64,000 nt of DNA from Novosphingobium pokkalii (GTDB lineage: Bacteria; Pseudomonadota; Alphaproteobacteria; Sphingomonadales; Sphingomonadaceae): positions 30,586 to 94,585 of the forward strand of contig NZ_BMZP01000014.1 in NCBI RefSeq assembly GCF_014652855.1, in the 5' to 3' direction. How positions within the stretch are numbered: the stretch's first letter is position 1; the number at the start of each line of letters is the position of its first letter. The position numbers and the translations under genes were made by a program. The notes beneath the pieces are model-generated. The model worked only from the letters and a program-made list of their open reading frames with translations, ran no database searches and was not told the origin of the DNA. Of the stretch, positions 9,757 through 17,750 are shown piece by piece.

Positions 9757-10146
9757 ATGACTCATCCCGCAGACCTTGCCATCCGCCTGCGCCGCGCCGC
9801 ATTCAACCAAGCCCTTGCCGAGGCCGACCTGGCCGCGATCGGGCCGCTACTGGCCCCGGATGTGGTGCTGGTAACCGGCAGCGACAGCGCGGTCATCGCC
9901 GGGCGCAAGGCCCAGTTGTTGGCGTGGAAGCGGGAATTCGCAGCGAGGCCGCGCAGCATCTATCGCCGCACACCGAGCACGATCGAGATATCGCCGGTGG
10001 CACCGATCGCGCTGGAAGAGGGCGACTGGCAGGGCCAGCATGCCGACAGCGGCGAGGTCTACGCGGCGGGGCGCTATAGCGCGAAATGGCGCGAGATCGA
10101 CGGTGCGTGGGTGATCGTGGCGGAGATCTACGTCACCATGGCGTGA
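9757..10146 (+). CDS. SnoaL/NTF2-like (DUF4440-type) small protein
   Basis: A 129-residue protein with the cone-fold pattern of NTF2-like proteins: an N-terminal helix (IRLRRAAFNQALAEADLAAI), PLLAPDVVLVTG, and a final strand pair GAWVIVAEIYVTM. Members include isomerases, dehydratases and nonenzymatic ligand-binding proteins, so no reaction is assigned. The start at MTHPAD is chosen over an upstream in-frame ATG because the homologous fold begins there and AGGA lies just before it. Its 3' end overlaps the converging small gene by 14 bases. Confidence 0.75.
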   Translation: MTHPADLAIRLRRAAFNQALAEADLAAIGPLLAPDVVLVTGSDSAVIAGRKAQLLAWKREFAARPRSIYRRTPSTIEISPVAPIALEEGDWQGQHADSGEVYAAGRYSAKWREIDGAWVIVAEIYVTMA

Positions 10147-10372
10147 TGCCGACAGGCTCCGGCTCGACGACCAAGCCCGGCGCGAGGAACCGGCCATCCG
10201 GCCCGGCGCGCGCCGGCGACCAGATTTCCCACGCCCGCCGCAGCAAGACAGCCGCGGCGGCATCCGCTGGCTGCGCGAAGCGATGACAGCGCCCGTCGGG
10301 CAACCTGGCGCGGAACCACGCCCAGCCAGGCGGAAGAAGTGTGGCCAAGGGCATTGGAGGTGATTCGGGCAT
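10133..10372 (-). CDS. Small hypothetical protein
   Basis: A 79-residue open frame with alphaproteobacterial-type codon use and no recognised domain. It is rich in Trp, Pro and Arg (for example WAWFRARLPDGRC), has no signal peptide or membrane helix, and reads like a small soluble host protein. It converges on the SnoaL-like gene with a 14-base overlap. A longer start in a nearby frame is less convincing. It could also be a spurious frame. Confidence 0.5.
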   Translation of the reverse strand: MPESPPMPLATLLPPGWAWFRARLPDGRCHRFAQPADAAAAVLLRRAWEIWSPARAGPDGRFLAPGLVVEPEPVGITPW

Positions 10373-10718
10373 GGCTCGCCTGCTGCCCCCTGACTGCCAG
10401 GGGAATTTACCGCAGGGGTTAAAAGAAAATTCCTATTGTTGAATCGGCGTTTGAGGAAATTCGGGCTATTTTGGCGCAATCTGACGTGGTAATTTAGGAA
10501 TTTTCCTATATTCGATACTCACATCGGGATGTCGTGGCACCAAAGGGAACAGGGCCCTCAACGTGGCACAGCCTTCGGAAAATCCACGGCGCTCGATAGC
10601 CAAATATCTGGATTACATATCCTTTTAACTCCGAAGCGACGGAACTTTCGTCGTCCGGAGCTGGCTGCTTGCGCCCTGGCGCGAGCGGCCGTCCCGCCCG
10701 ATCAAAGGAAAAGTCCTG
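10373..10718. promoter_or_regulatory. AT-rich leader of the phage cassette with palindromic sites
   Basis: This 346-base gene-free stretch is markedly more AT-rich than its surroundings. It holds three related sites: AAAATTCCTA (10426-10435), GAGGAAATTC (about 10453), and the perfect palindrome TAGGAA-TT-TTCCTA (10495-10508). The first and third form a 10-bp inverted repeat about 60 bases apart. The layout suggests an operator/promoter controlling the first phage gene at 10719, which has AAAGGA as ribosome site. Confidence 0.5.
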
Positions 10719-11132
10719 ATGACCGAACCTGCCGTTCCTGCCGATACCGCTTCCGCCAAGGTCTCGCTGGCCGGGCTGACGTGGACGGAACGAACCACCT
10801 ATCGCGCGCTGGCCGAGGCGGCCGAAGCCGGGCTGCCCTGCCCCAGCAACATCGATATCGAGATGCTGTGCGGCTACAACTCGTGCTCGATGGGGCCGGT
10901 GATGGTCAAGCGGCTGGAGCGCAAGGGTTTCATCCGCGTGGAACGCTATCAGCGGTTCCGCATCGTGGAAATCGTGGCGACCGGCGCGCGCACGGCGCGG
11001 GCCGCGAACATGCGGGCCGATACGCCGCATATTCCCAAGGGCACGCATACGCCCACGCGCAACCTACCGACCAGTGCAACGCCGCGGCCGAGCGACCGCA
11101 AACCTTACAAGGCCGGAAAGGGGCTGGCTTGA
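10719..11132 (+). CDS. Winged-helix DNA-binding-like phage protein
   Basis: A 137-residue protein whose residues about 20-75 look like a winged helix: LTWTERTTYRALAEAAEAG, a recognition-helix-like NSCSMGPVMVKRLERKG, then a wing FIRVERYQRFRIVEI. The C-terminus is disordered and rich in Pro, Thr and Lys. It opens the phage operon, with AAAGGA 9 bases before the ATG, and its stop overlaps the terminase small subunit start (TGATG). It may regulate the cassette or help recognise DNA for packaging; neither can be decided from sequence. Confidence 0.7.
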   Translation: MTEPAVPADTASAKVSLAGLTWTERTTYRALAEAAEAGLPCPSNIDIEMLCGYNSCSMGPVMVKRLERKGFIRVERYQRFRIVEIVATGARTARAANMRADTPHIPKGTHTPTRNLPTSATPRPSDRKPYKAGKGLA

Positions 11133-11581
11133 TGACGCGCACCCGCAAGGCCGTACGTGATCCGGTGCTGGAGGAAATCCTGCTGGCCGGCCTGGCCGAA
11201 GGCATCACGCTGCGCAAGCTGTGCCGGCGCCACCAGGTTGCGCCCGCGCTGGTGCAGCGCTGGCGGCTGGAAGACCGCGAGTTTGCCCGCCGCTTTGCCC
11301 TGGCGCGCGAGGCCGGGTTCGAGGCGATTGCCGAGGAAACCCTGGAAATCGCCGACGATGACGCGGGCGACGTGACTCACAAGGAAAAGGCCGACGGCAC
11401 CATGTCCGTCGCCAAGAATCCCGACAACGTGGCGCGGGCGCGGCTGCGGGTGGAGACGCGATTGAAACTGCTCTCGAAATGGGCACCCGGGAAATACGGC
11501 GAAAGCGCCGGCGCTGGCGACGCGCAGGACTGGAGCGAGCGGCTGGCGGCAGCGCGGGCGCGGGTGTTGAAGGGGCGGTGA
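11132..11581 (+). CDS. terS: Phage terminase small subunit
   Basis: Small terminases bind the packaging start site and guide the large subunit. The 149-residue protein has an N-terminal helix-turn-helix (LAEGITLRKLCRRHQVAPAL, then VQRWR) and the family pattern EIADDD...NVARARLRVETRLKLLSKWAPGKYG, which is typical of Sf6-type small terminases. The ATG overlaps the previous stop; the frame extends far upstream but without a sensible start. It is followed 84 bases later by the large subunit, past a 10-bp hairpin. Confidence 0.85.
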   Translation: MTRTRKAVRDPVLEEILLAGLAEGITLRKLCRRHQVAPALVQRWRLEDREFARRFALAREAGFEAIAEETLEIADDDAGDVTHKEKADGTMSVAKNPDNVARARLRVETRLKLLSKWAPGKYGESAGAGDAQDWSERLAAARARVLKGR

Positions 11582-11624
11582 TGGGTTACTGCTGTGGCAG
11601 GGCCTGCCTTCCACCACCCCCCGA

Positions 11625-11648
11625 CCCCCTCCTCTGAAGAGGAGGGGG
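11625..11648 (+). other. Hairpin before terminase large subunit
   Basis: A 10-bp pyrimidine/purine stem (ccccctcctc / gaggaggggg) with a TGAA loop lies between the two terminase genes, 17 bases before the large-subunit ATG. It has no T run, so it is more likely a translational or RNA-stability element than a terminator. A similar C-rich/G-rich hairpin recurs at 18849-18871 in the same operon. Confidence 0.5.
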
Positions 11649-11665
11649 AGCAGGAAAGGGTTTGC

Positions 11666-13174
11666 ATGGCGAAGAAGGCAGTGGATGCGAGCGATCTGGC
11701 CGAGGCGATCGGGGCGTTCACCCACGATCCGCTGGGGCACGCGCTGTTTGCCTATCCCTGGGGCCAAGGCCCGCTGGCCGGAATGAGCGGGCCGCGCCGC
11801 TGGCAGCGCGAGGTGCTGGAGGAAATCGGCGCCCATCTGGCCGATCCGGCGACGCGCCACACGCCCTTGCGCCTGGCGCGGGCATCGGGCCATGGCATCG
11901 GCAAATCGGCGCTGGTGGCGATGATCGTGAAGTGGGCGCTGGACACCTGCCCCGATGCCCGCGTGCTGGTGACGGCCAACACCGAAAGCCAGCTCGACAC
12001 CAAGACCGCACCGGAAATCGCGAAATGGGCGGGGCTGGCCCTGACCGCAGGCTGGTTTGCCCAGACACGCCGCGCGCTGGCATCGACTGCGCCGGGCCGT
12101 GGCCCCGCCTGGCGCGCAGACCTGGTGACCTGGAGCGAGCACAACACCGAGGCATTTGCCGGCCTGCACAACATGGGCCGGCGCATCGTGTTGATCTTCG
12201 ACGAAGCCAGCGGCATTGCCGACAAGGTGTGGGAAGTGGCGCTGGGCGCCCTGACCGATGCCGATACCGAATTGATCTGGCTGGCTTTCGGCAACCCGAC
12301 CCAGAACACCGGGGCGTTTCGCGAATGCTTTGGCAAGCACCGCAACCTGTGGCGCACCGCGCAGATCGATGCGCGCGAGGTGGAAGGCGTGAACACGCAG
12401 TATCTGGAGGAACTGGTGGCCGCCTATGGCGCGGACAGCGATGTGGTGCGGGTGCGCGTGCGCGGCCAGTTTCCATCGAGCAGCACGATGCAGTTCATCC
12501 CGCAGGACCTGGCCGAAGCCGCGCGGCGCCGGCCGGTGCCGGGGGGACTGCCCACCGATCCGGTGATCTTCGGTGTGGACTGCGCCCGCTTTGGCGACGA
12601 TGAAAGCGTGCTCGCGATCCGCTGTGGCCGCGATGCGCGCAGCCGGCCCTGGAAAAGCTGGCGCGGGGTGGACGCCATGCGGCTGGCCGGGGACATTGCC
12701 CTGGAAGCGGCCCGGCACCGGCCCGATGCCATCTTTGTCGATGCCGGCAACATCGGCGCGGCGGTGGTGGACCGGCTGCGCCAATTGCTGGGCGACACCC
12801 CGGTGATCGAGGTCTGGTTCGGCGCCAAGGGCCGCGAGGCGGAGCTGGAGCCGGGGGTGAGCGTGCCCACGGCCAACAAGCGCGCGGAAATGTGGACGCG
12901 GATGCGCGCCTGGCTGGCCCAGGCCGCGCTGCCCGACAGCGATCGCCTGCGCGACGACCTGATCGGGCCGACCTATTCCTTTGCCGCCGATGACACCCGC
13001 GTGCAGTTGGAGCGCAAGCCGGACATGAAGCGGCGCGGATTGCCCAGCCCGGACTGGGCCGATGCCCTGGCCTGCACTTTTGCCGAGGCGGTGGGACCAC
13101 GCGCCATGCCGGCCTGGCTGGAGCCCGAACCTGGGGCAGACGATGGCGCCGGCCGCTATGGCGAGCTGGGCTGA
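11666..13174 (+). CDS. terL: Phage terminase large subunit
   Basis: ATP-driven motor and nuclease that packages DNA into the phage head. The 502-residue protein has a Walker A-like loop ARASGHGIGKSALVAMI (about residues 70-90), a Walker B-type strand RIVLIFDEASGIAD, and a C-terminal RNase H-like nuclease with VIFGVDCARFGDDES and AIFVDAGNIGAAVVDRL, supplying the expected acidic residues. The start at MAKKAVDA follows AGGAAAGG; the frame runs upstream through the hairpin. All key motifs look intact, so the packaging enzyme may be functional. Confidence 0.9.
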   Translation: MAKKAVDASDLAEAIGAFTHDPLGHALFAYPWGQGPLAGMSGPRRWQREVLEEIGAHLADPATRHTPLRLARASGHGIGKSALVAMIVKWALDTCPDARVLVTANTESQLDTKTAPEIAKWAGLALTAGWFAQTRRALASTAPGRGPAWRADLVTWSEHNTEAFAGLHNMGRRIVLIFDEASGIADKVWEVALGALTDADTELIWLAFGNPTQNTGAFRECFGKHRNLWRTAQIDAREVEGVNTQYLEELVAAYGADSDVVRVRVRGQFPSSSTMQFIPQDLAEAARRRPVPGGLPTDPVIFGVDCARFGDDESVLAIRCGRDARSRPWKSWRGVDAMRLAGDIALEAARHRPDAIFVDAGNIGAAVVDRLRQLLGDTPVIEVWFGAKGREAELEPGVSVPTANKRAEMWTRMRAWLAQAALPDSDRLRDDLIGPTYSFAADDTRVQLERKPDMKRRGLPSPDWADALACTFAEAVGPRAMPAWLEPEPGADDGAGRYGELG

Positions 13175-13200
13175 CGGAGCAGAAAAGCCGAGATTTCACA

Positions 13201-13230
13201 AAGCCCTGGCCGAATCGGTCGGGGCTTTTT
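13201..13230 (+). terminator. Rho-independent terminator after terL
   Basis: The 11-bp stem aagccctggcc / ggtcggggctt (13201-13211 and 13217-13227, two G-U pairs) with loop gaatc runs directly into TTTTT. It sits 26 bases after the terL stop and 74 bases before the next phage gene. It splits the packaging genes from the head genes, so head expression needs its own promoter, read-through or antitermination. Confidence 0.75.
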
Positions 13231-13303
13231 GCCATCCACTTCGCAGCGATTCAAGCCGGTGGCCCGCCGCCCTACAAGCACCATCATTCATGGAGGTGCC
13301 TAG

Positions 13304-13504
13304 ATGTGCAGCACGCCCACCGTTCCCACCGCGCCCGAGCGGCAAAGCCTGAAACTGCCTGACCAGGGGGCGCCGGCCGGCGCCATGGACAACAGCCGCT
13401 GGCGCCGCGCGATCCTGGCCGGGATGGTCACGTCCCCGCTGGGACTGACCAGCGCCGCGCGCGTTTCTTCGACCACGCTTGGATCGGGAGGCACGCTTGG
13501 CTGA
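13304..13504 (+). CDS. Small phage protein preceding the portal
   Basis: A 66-residue protein of the kind often found just before the portal gene in BPP-1-like podoviruses. It begins MCSTPTVP with a Pro-rich, disordered N-terminus, then RRAILAGMVTSPLGL and a Gly/Ser/Thr-rich tail. A strong ribosome site (GGAGG, about 8 bases upstream) supports the start. Its last 8 bases overlap the portal start. The function of this family is not known to me. Confidence 0.7.
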   Translation: MCSTPTVPTAPERQSLKLPDQGAPAGAMDNSRWRRAILAGMVTSPLGLTSAARVSSTTLGSGGTLG

Positions 13505-15170
13505 TCCCAAATCGATCCGCGCCCATTGCGAGGCGCGCCTGGCGGTGATGAAGTCCGTCCGCCAGGACTATGAAGCCGAGGCCGAGCAGATCGCCCGCTT
13601 TGCCCAGCCGGCGCGCTCGCGCTTCCTGGCCAGCGGCAAGGACCGTTCGGGCGCGCGGCGCCGGCAATGGAACCGCACCCTGTTCGACCCGCACGGGATC
13701 GAGGCGTTCCGCACCCTGACCAACGGCATGACCTCTGGCCTGTCGAGCGCGTCGCGCCCGTGGTTCACGCTCAAGACCGCCGATGACGACCTGATGGAAG
13801 CCGACGGCGTGCGCGCCTGGCTTTCGGCGGTCGAGCGGCGGATCTATGCCTTTCTGGCATCGACCAATTTCTATGGCGCGGCCAAGGCCGGCTATGGCGA
13901 GATGGGCCTGTTCGGCACCGAAGCCTGCGTGATGGTGGAGCATCCCCACGCCGGCGCGGTGTGCCACGCGCTGACTTTTGGCGAATACTGGATCGCCCTG
14001 TCGGACGCGCTGGTGCCCGACACGCTCTATCGCACCTGCCCGATGAGCGTGAAACAGGCGGTCGAGACGTTTGGCGAGGCTGTCTCGCCCGCCGTCCGCG
14101 CGCTCTATGATCGCAGCCAATATGAAGCCGTGGTCGAGGTGATGCACGCGATCGAGCCGGACCCGGATCACGATCCGCATCGCTTCGGCTCGAAAGCCTG
14201 GCGGAGCGTCTATTGGGAAGCGGGTGCACGCGGCGATCGCCTGCTCAAGATCGCGGGCTACAACGAGCAGCCGTTCTGGGCGCCGCGCTGGGACGTGGTG
14301 GGGGGCGATACCTATGGCCATTCGCCCGGCATGGAAGCCCTGCCGGCGCTGCGCGAATTGCAGATGCAGGCCAAGCGCCGCAACGAGGCCATCGACCAGA
14401 TGGTCAAGCCCGAGAAGATCGTGCCGCCCGGCGTGCGCCTGACCGGCGAGCCGGGCCGCACGGTGACGGCATCGGGCTTGGACCGCGAGGGCGTGCTGAT
14501 CCCCTATCAGATGCCCTACCAGGCGGTGGCGGCGATCGGCGAGGAAATGGACAAGTGCCGGCGCCAGATCGACGCCCTGAGCTTTGCCGACCTGTTCAAC
14601 GCGATCACCAACATGCGCGGCGTGCAACCCCGCAACGTGGAAGAGATCGCCAGCCGCAACGAGGAGAAGCTGACCCAGCTTGGCCCGGTGATCGAGCGGG
14701 TGGCCAACGAGAAGCTGCAAGTGGCGATCGACCGCGCGTTTGCGATCATGAGCCGGGGCGCGATGCTGCCGCCACCGCCGCCCGCATTGCACGGGCGCGG
14801 GGTGCGCGTGGAATTCGTGAGCATCCTGCAACAGATGCAGCGCATGGTCGGCATCGGCCAGATCGAGCGCGTGGTGGGCTTTGTCGGCAACCTGGCCGCC
14901 GCGCACCCCGACGTGCTCGACAAGATCGATTTCGACGAGGCGCTGGACGAATATGCCTGGCGCGCGGGCACCCCGGCGCGAATCATGCGGCCGGCGGCCG
15001 ATGTGTCGCACTTGCGCGCGCAGCGTGGACAGGCAGTCCAGGCCGCGCAGGCCGCCGCGCAGATCAGCCAGATGGTGCCGGCGATGAAGGATGCAGCGGC
15101 GGCGGCCGAACTGCTGTCGCGGGCCGACGTGGGCGGTGAAAACCTGCTCAAGCGGCTGATCCAGCCGTGA
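13497..15170 (+). CDS. Portal (head-to-tail connector) protein
   Basis: Forms the dodecameric ring through which DNA enters and leaves the head. The 557-residue protein has the podoviral head-tail connector pattern: RQWNRTLFDPHGIEAFRTLT, NGMTSGLSSASRPWFTL, NFYGAAKAGYGEMGLFGTEA, and later SFADLFNAITN and EEIASRNEEKL. I choose the TTG at 13497 because GGGAGG lies 5 bases before it, and this overlaps the preceding gene by 8 bases. Length is right for the family, with an Ala/Gln-rich C-terminal tail. Confidence 0.88.
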   Translation: MADPKSIRAHCEARLAVMKSVRQDYEAEAEQIARFAQPARSRFLASGKDRSGARRRQWNRTLFDPHGIEAFRTLTNGMTSGLSSASRPWFTLKTADDDLMEADGVRAWLSAVERRIYAFLASTNFYGAAKAGYGEMGLFGTEACVMVEHPHAGAVCHALTFGEYWIALSDALVPDTLYRTCPMSVKQAVETFGEAVSPAVRALYDRSQYEAVVEVMHAIEPDPDHDPHRFGSKAWRSVYWEAGARGDRLLKIAGYNEQPFWAPRWDVVGGDTYGHSPGMEALPALRELQMQAKRRNEAIDQMVKPEKIVPPGVRLTGEPGRTVTASGLDREGVLIPYQMPYQAVAAIGEEMDKCRRQIDALSFADLFNAITNMRGVQPRNVEEIASRNEEKLTQLGPVIERVANEKLQVAIDRAFAIMSRGAMLPPPPPALHGRGVRVEFVSILQQMQRMVGIGQIERVVGFVGNLAAAHPDVLDKIDFDEALDEYAWRAGTPARIMRPAADVSHLRAQRGQAVQAAQAAAQISQMVPAMKDAAAAAELLSRADVGGENLLKRLIQP

Positions 15171-15580
15171 GCATGACCCCCGAAGATGCTGCCTTCCTGA
15201 TCGGCCGCCCCGAGTTCCGGCGCTATTTGCACGCAGCGATTCAAGGTGCCGGGCTGCTGGGGCAACAGACCATGGCGAGCGGGGCCGATGGCGCGCTGCT
15301 CGCCTTCCTCGAAGGGCGGCGCAGCCTGGGTTTCGACCTCATCGCGCTGGCCCATCGCGGCCAGGAACAGGCCGTGCGCGCCCAGGATCCGCTGGGCCTG
15401 ACGACCATGCAGGCCGTGCTCGATGCTGCCCTCAGTGCAAAGGAAAACCGCCTTGAGCGACCCCATCCCCGCACCCGATACGACGAGCTTCCCGCCATCG
15501 ACGCCGATGACCCCGATGCCATCGGCAGCGGCGATCGATCCGGCCAGCGCCGTTTCGACCCTCCCCCCGGCCGCCGCTGA
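15167..15580 (+). CDS. Bbp19-like small phage protein
   Basis: A 137-residue protein starting at a GTG that overlaps the portal stop (GTGA), with an ATG two codons later as alternative. The N-terminal half (PEDAAFLIGRPEFRRYLHAA, then QGAGLLG and FLEGRRSLGFDLIAL) resembles the Bbp19 family found next to capsid genes in BPP-1-type phages. The C-terminal 40 residues are read from the same DNA as the scaffold N-terminus in another frame, giving a 128-base overlap. Role unknown; possibly assembly. Confidence 0.6.
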   Translation: MSMTPEDAAFLIGRPEFRRYLHAAIQGAGLLGQQTMASGADGALLAFLEGRRSLGFDLIALAHRGQEQAVRAQDPLGLTTMQAVLDAALSAKENRLERPHPRTRYDELPAIDADDPDAIGSGDRSGQRRFDPPPGRR

Positions 15581-16109
15581 AGCGATTCCTGCCGCCCAGC
15601 CCGCCCCCACCCAGCCGACCGGCGTGCCGGAGCGCTATGATCTGGCCCTGGACGGCATGACGCTGGACAGCCAGTTGCTTCAGACCGCCGATCCGGTGCT
15701 GCGCGAACTGGGCCTGTCCAACGAGCAGGCAGGCAAGCTGCTGCCCCTGGCGCAGGGCGTGATGCAGCGCACGCAGGAAAGCCTGCTCAACCACTTTGCC
15801 GACGCCGCCGCCGCGCAGAAGCGCGCCTGGGCCGAGGAATTTGCCGCCGACCCGGAAATCGGCGGCGCCCGCCGCGCCGAGAGCGAACACCTGGCCGCGC
15901 GCGGCCTGGATGCCCTGGGCTTTGGCGAAGGGCACCCGTTCCGCCAGGCCCTGGCCGACAGTGGTTTTGGCAACCACCCCGACATGATCCGCGCGTTCCG
16001 CCGCCTGGGCCAATTGCTCAGCGAGGACAGCGGCTTTGCCCGTGCCCATGCCGGCAGCGCCAGCCAGCGCCCCGTCTGGGAACGTCTCTACCCCCAAGAA
16101 GCGAAGTAA
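15453..16109 (+). CDS. Putative capsid scaffolding protein
   Basis: A 218-residue acidic, largely helical protein immediately before the capsid gene, the place of scaffold proteins in T7-like phages. It has a disordered Pro/Ala-rich N-terminus, then helices such as NEQAGKLLPLAQGVMQRTQE and a C-terminal segment HPDMIRAFRRLGQLLSED that could bind capsid. The TTG at 15453 is preferred because AAGGAAA lies 7 bases upstream; an upstream ATG at 15423 would extend it by 10 residues. The call rests on position and composition. Confidence 0.65.
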   Translation: MSDPIPAPDTTSFPPSTPMTPMPSAAAIDPASAVSTLPPAAAEAIPAAQPAPTQPTGVPERYDLALDGMTLDSQLLQTADPVLRELGLSNEQAGKLLPLAQGVMQRTQESLLNHFADAAAAQKRAWAEEFAADPEIGGARRAESEHLAARGLDALGFGEGHPFRQALADSGFGNHPDMIRAFRRLGQLLSEDSGFARAHAGSASQRPVWERLYPQEAK

Positions 16110-16121
16110 GGAGATAGCTTC

Positions 16122-17138
16122 ATGGCCATTCTCGGCTCGAGTTACTGGAACCTGATCGATGTGCTCAAGGCCGGCGGCGACGGCCTGGGCGATGTGGTGG
16201 AGGCGCTGACCCAGCTCACGCCGTTCATGAAGGATGCCAACGTGGTCGCCTGCAACAGCGGCACCGAGCATCGTTCGACCATCCGCACCGGCCTGCCCAG
16301 CGTTTCGTGGGGCGCGCTCTATCAGGGCATCGCCCAGTCCAAGGGCAACTACACCGAAGTCAAGGACACGACCGGCTTTGTCGAAGGCCTGTCTTCGGTG
16401 GACGAGCGCCTGCTCAACCTCAAGCCCGCCGAAGCGGCCAAGCTGCGGCTGGTGGAAGGCCAGGGCTTTCTGGAATCGATCGCGCAGACCGTGGAAAGCG
16501 CAATCTGGTATTCCGACGTCAAGGTGAACGGCAAGCAGTTCCACGGCATGGCGCCGCGCTACAACTCGCTGTCGAACGCCAACGTGGTGAACGGTGGCGG
16601 CAGCCAGAGCGACAACACCTCGATCTGGTTCGTGACCCATGGCGACATGCAGACCAGCGTGATCGTGCCCGACGCCGTGCCCGCCGGCGTGCAGCGCGAG
16701 GACATGGGCCGGCAGCGCGTGCTGGATGGCAACGGCAACCCCTATTACGTGAAGGAAGAGAAGTTCACCCAGCACCTGGGGCTGTGCGTGAAGGACTGGC
16801 GCTTCAACGGGCGCATCGCCAACATCGACGTGTCCGACGTGGTGGCCGGGACCGTGGCGCTCAATCCGCTGCTGCGCAAGCTCTATTACAAGCTCCAGGG
16901 CCGCCGCGCCTATCACATGGAGCGCGAGGGCCAGGTCAGCCCGGGCCGCACCGTGATCTACATGAACCGCCTGCTGCTCGAAGCGCTCGACGCCGAAACC
17001 AGCAACGGCCGCAGCGGCGTGGACAATTTCGTGCGCCTCACGCCCATGGAAATCCAGGGCGAGGAAGTGATGACCTGGCGCGGCATTCCCATCCGCGAGA
17101 CCGACGCGATCGTCACCAACGAAGCGCTGGTCGCCTGA
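16122..17138 (+). CDS. Major capsid protein
   Basis: A 338-residue protein whose length, position and opening (MAILGSSYWNLIDVLKAGG) match major capsid proteins of BPP-1-like podoviruses. Typical pieces are GLPSVSWGALYQGIAQSKG, KLRLVEGQGFLESIAQTVES, and a C-terminal PMEIQGEEVMTWRGIPIRET, which in HK97-fold capsids lies near the end. It follows the scaffold by 12 bases with AAGGAGA as ribosome site, so high expression is expected. No premature stop or gap is seen, so a shell could be made. Confidence 0.88.
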   Translation: MAILGSSYWNLIDVLKAGGDGLGDVVEALTQLTPFMKDANVVACNSGTEHRSTIRTGLPSVSWGALYQGIAQSKGNYTEVKDTTGFVEGLSSVDERLLNLKPAEAAKLRLVEGQGFLESIAQTVESAIWYSDVKVNGKQFHGMAPRYNSLSNANVVNGGGSQSDNTSIWFVTHGDMQTSVIVPDAVPAGVQREDMGRQRVLDGNGNPYYVKEEKFTQHLGLCVKDWRFNGRIANIDVSDVVAGTVALNPLLRKLYYKLQGRRAYHMEREGQVSPGRTVIYMNRLLLEALDAETSNGRSGVDNFVRLTPMEIQGEEVMTWRGIPIRETDAIVTNEALVA

Positions 17139-17217
17139 TCCGCGCGCGCTCTGGCGGCGCGCCGGCCATGGCGCGTCTGCCAGGGCGGTGTCCCCCGTCC
17201 AACCCGGAGATTTCCGC

Positions 17218-17661
17218 ATGATTATCGACAATTCGCTGTTGCTGAGCGATGCCCAGGCGGTGACCGCCTCGGCCGCTTCGGCCAATGTCATCGACCTTGG
17301 CACCACCGGCACACCCTATGGTGCCAACGCCGCGCTGCTGCGCGACCTGGGCCGGGGCCCGGAAGTGGACCTGGCCGTGACCGTGACCCAGGCCTTTGCC
17401 GGGCTGACCAGCTTGCAGGTGAGTGTGCAGGTTTCGCCCGACAACGCCACCTGGACCACGGTTTCCAGCGGGGCCGTGGTGCCGCTGGCCAGCCTGGCGG
17501 CCGGATACCAGTTCAAGGTGCCCGGCAGCATCGAGGAAGGCGTCAATGCGCGCTACCTGCGGCTTTACTACACCGTGGGCGGCAGCAACGCGACCGCCGG
17601 CAAGATCACTGCCGCCGTGGTGGCCAGCCGCCAGACCAATCTGGGCGTGGGCGGCCAGTAA
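17218..17661 (+). CDS. Bbp16-like capsid cement protein
   Basis: Cement proteins sit on the capsid surface and stabilise it. The 147-residue protein (MIIDNSLLLSDAQAVTASAA, then a TNFDLG-like turn NVIDLGTTGTPYG) is built of beta strands with LQVSVQVSPDNATWTTV and ARYLRLYYTVGG, resembling the Bbp16 family that follows the capsid gene in BPP-1-type phages. The ATG at 17218 has GGAG 9 bases upstream. Gene order scaffold-capsid-cement supports the call. Confidence 0.75.
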   Translation: MIIDNSLLLSDAQAVTASAASANVIDLGTTGTPYGANAALLRDLGRGPEVDLAVTVTQAFAGLTSLQVSVQVSPDNATWTTVSSGAVVPLASLAAGYQFKVPGSIEEGVNARYLRLYYTVGGSNATAGKITAAVVASRQTNLGVGGQ

Positions 17662-17750
17662 CGGCCAGGCCCAACGGCTTTTGGCCGGGCGCATGGCGAC
17701 GTGCGCCCGGCACCTTGCCCCTTTCCTTTTTGCTTACCAAGGAGACGCAG

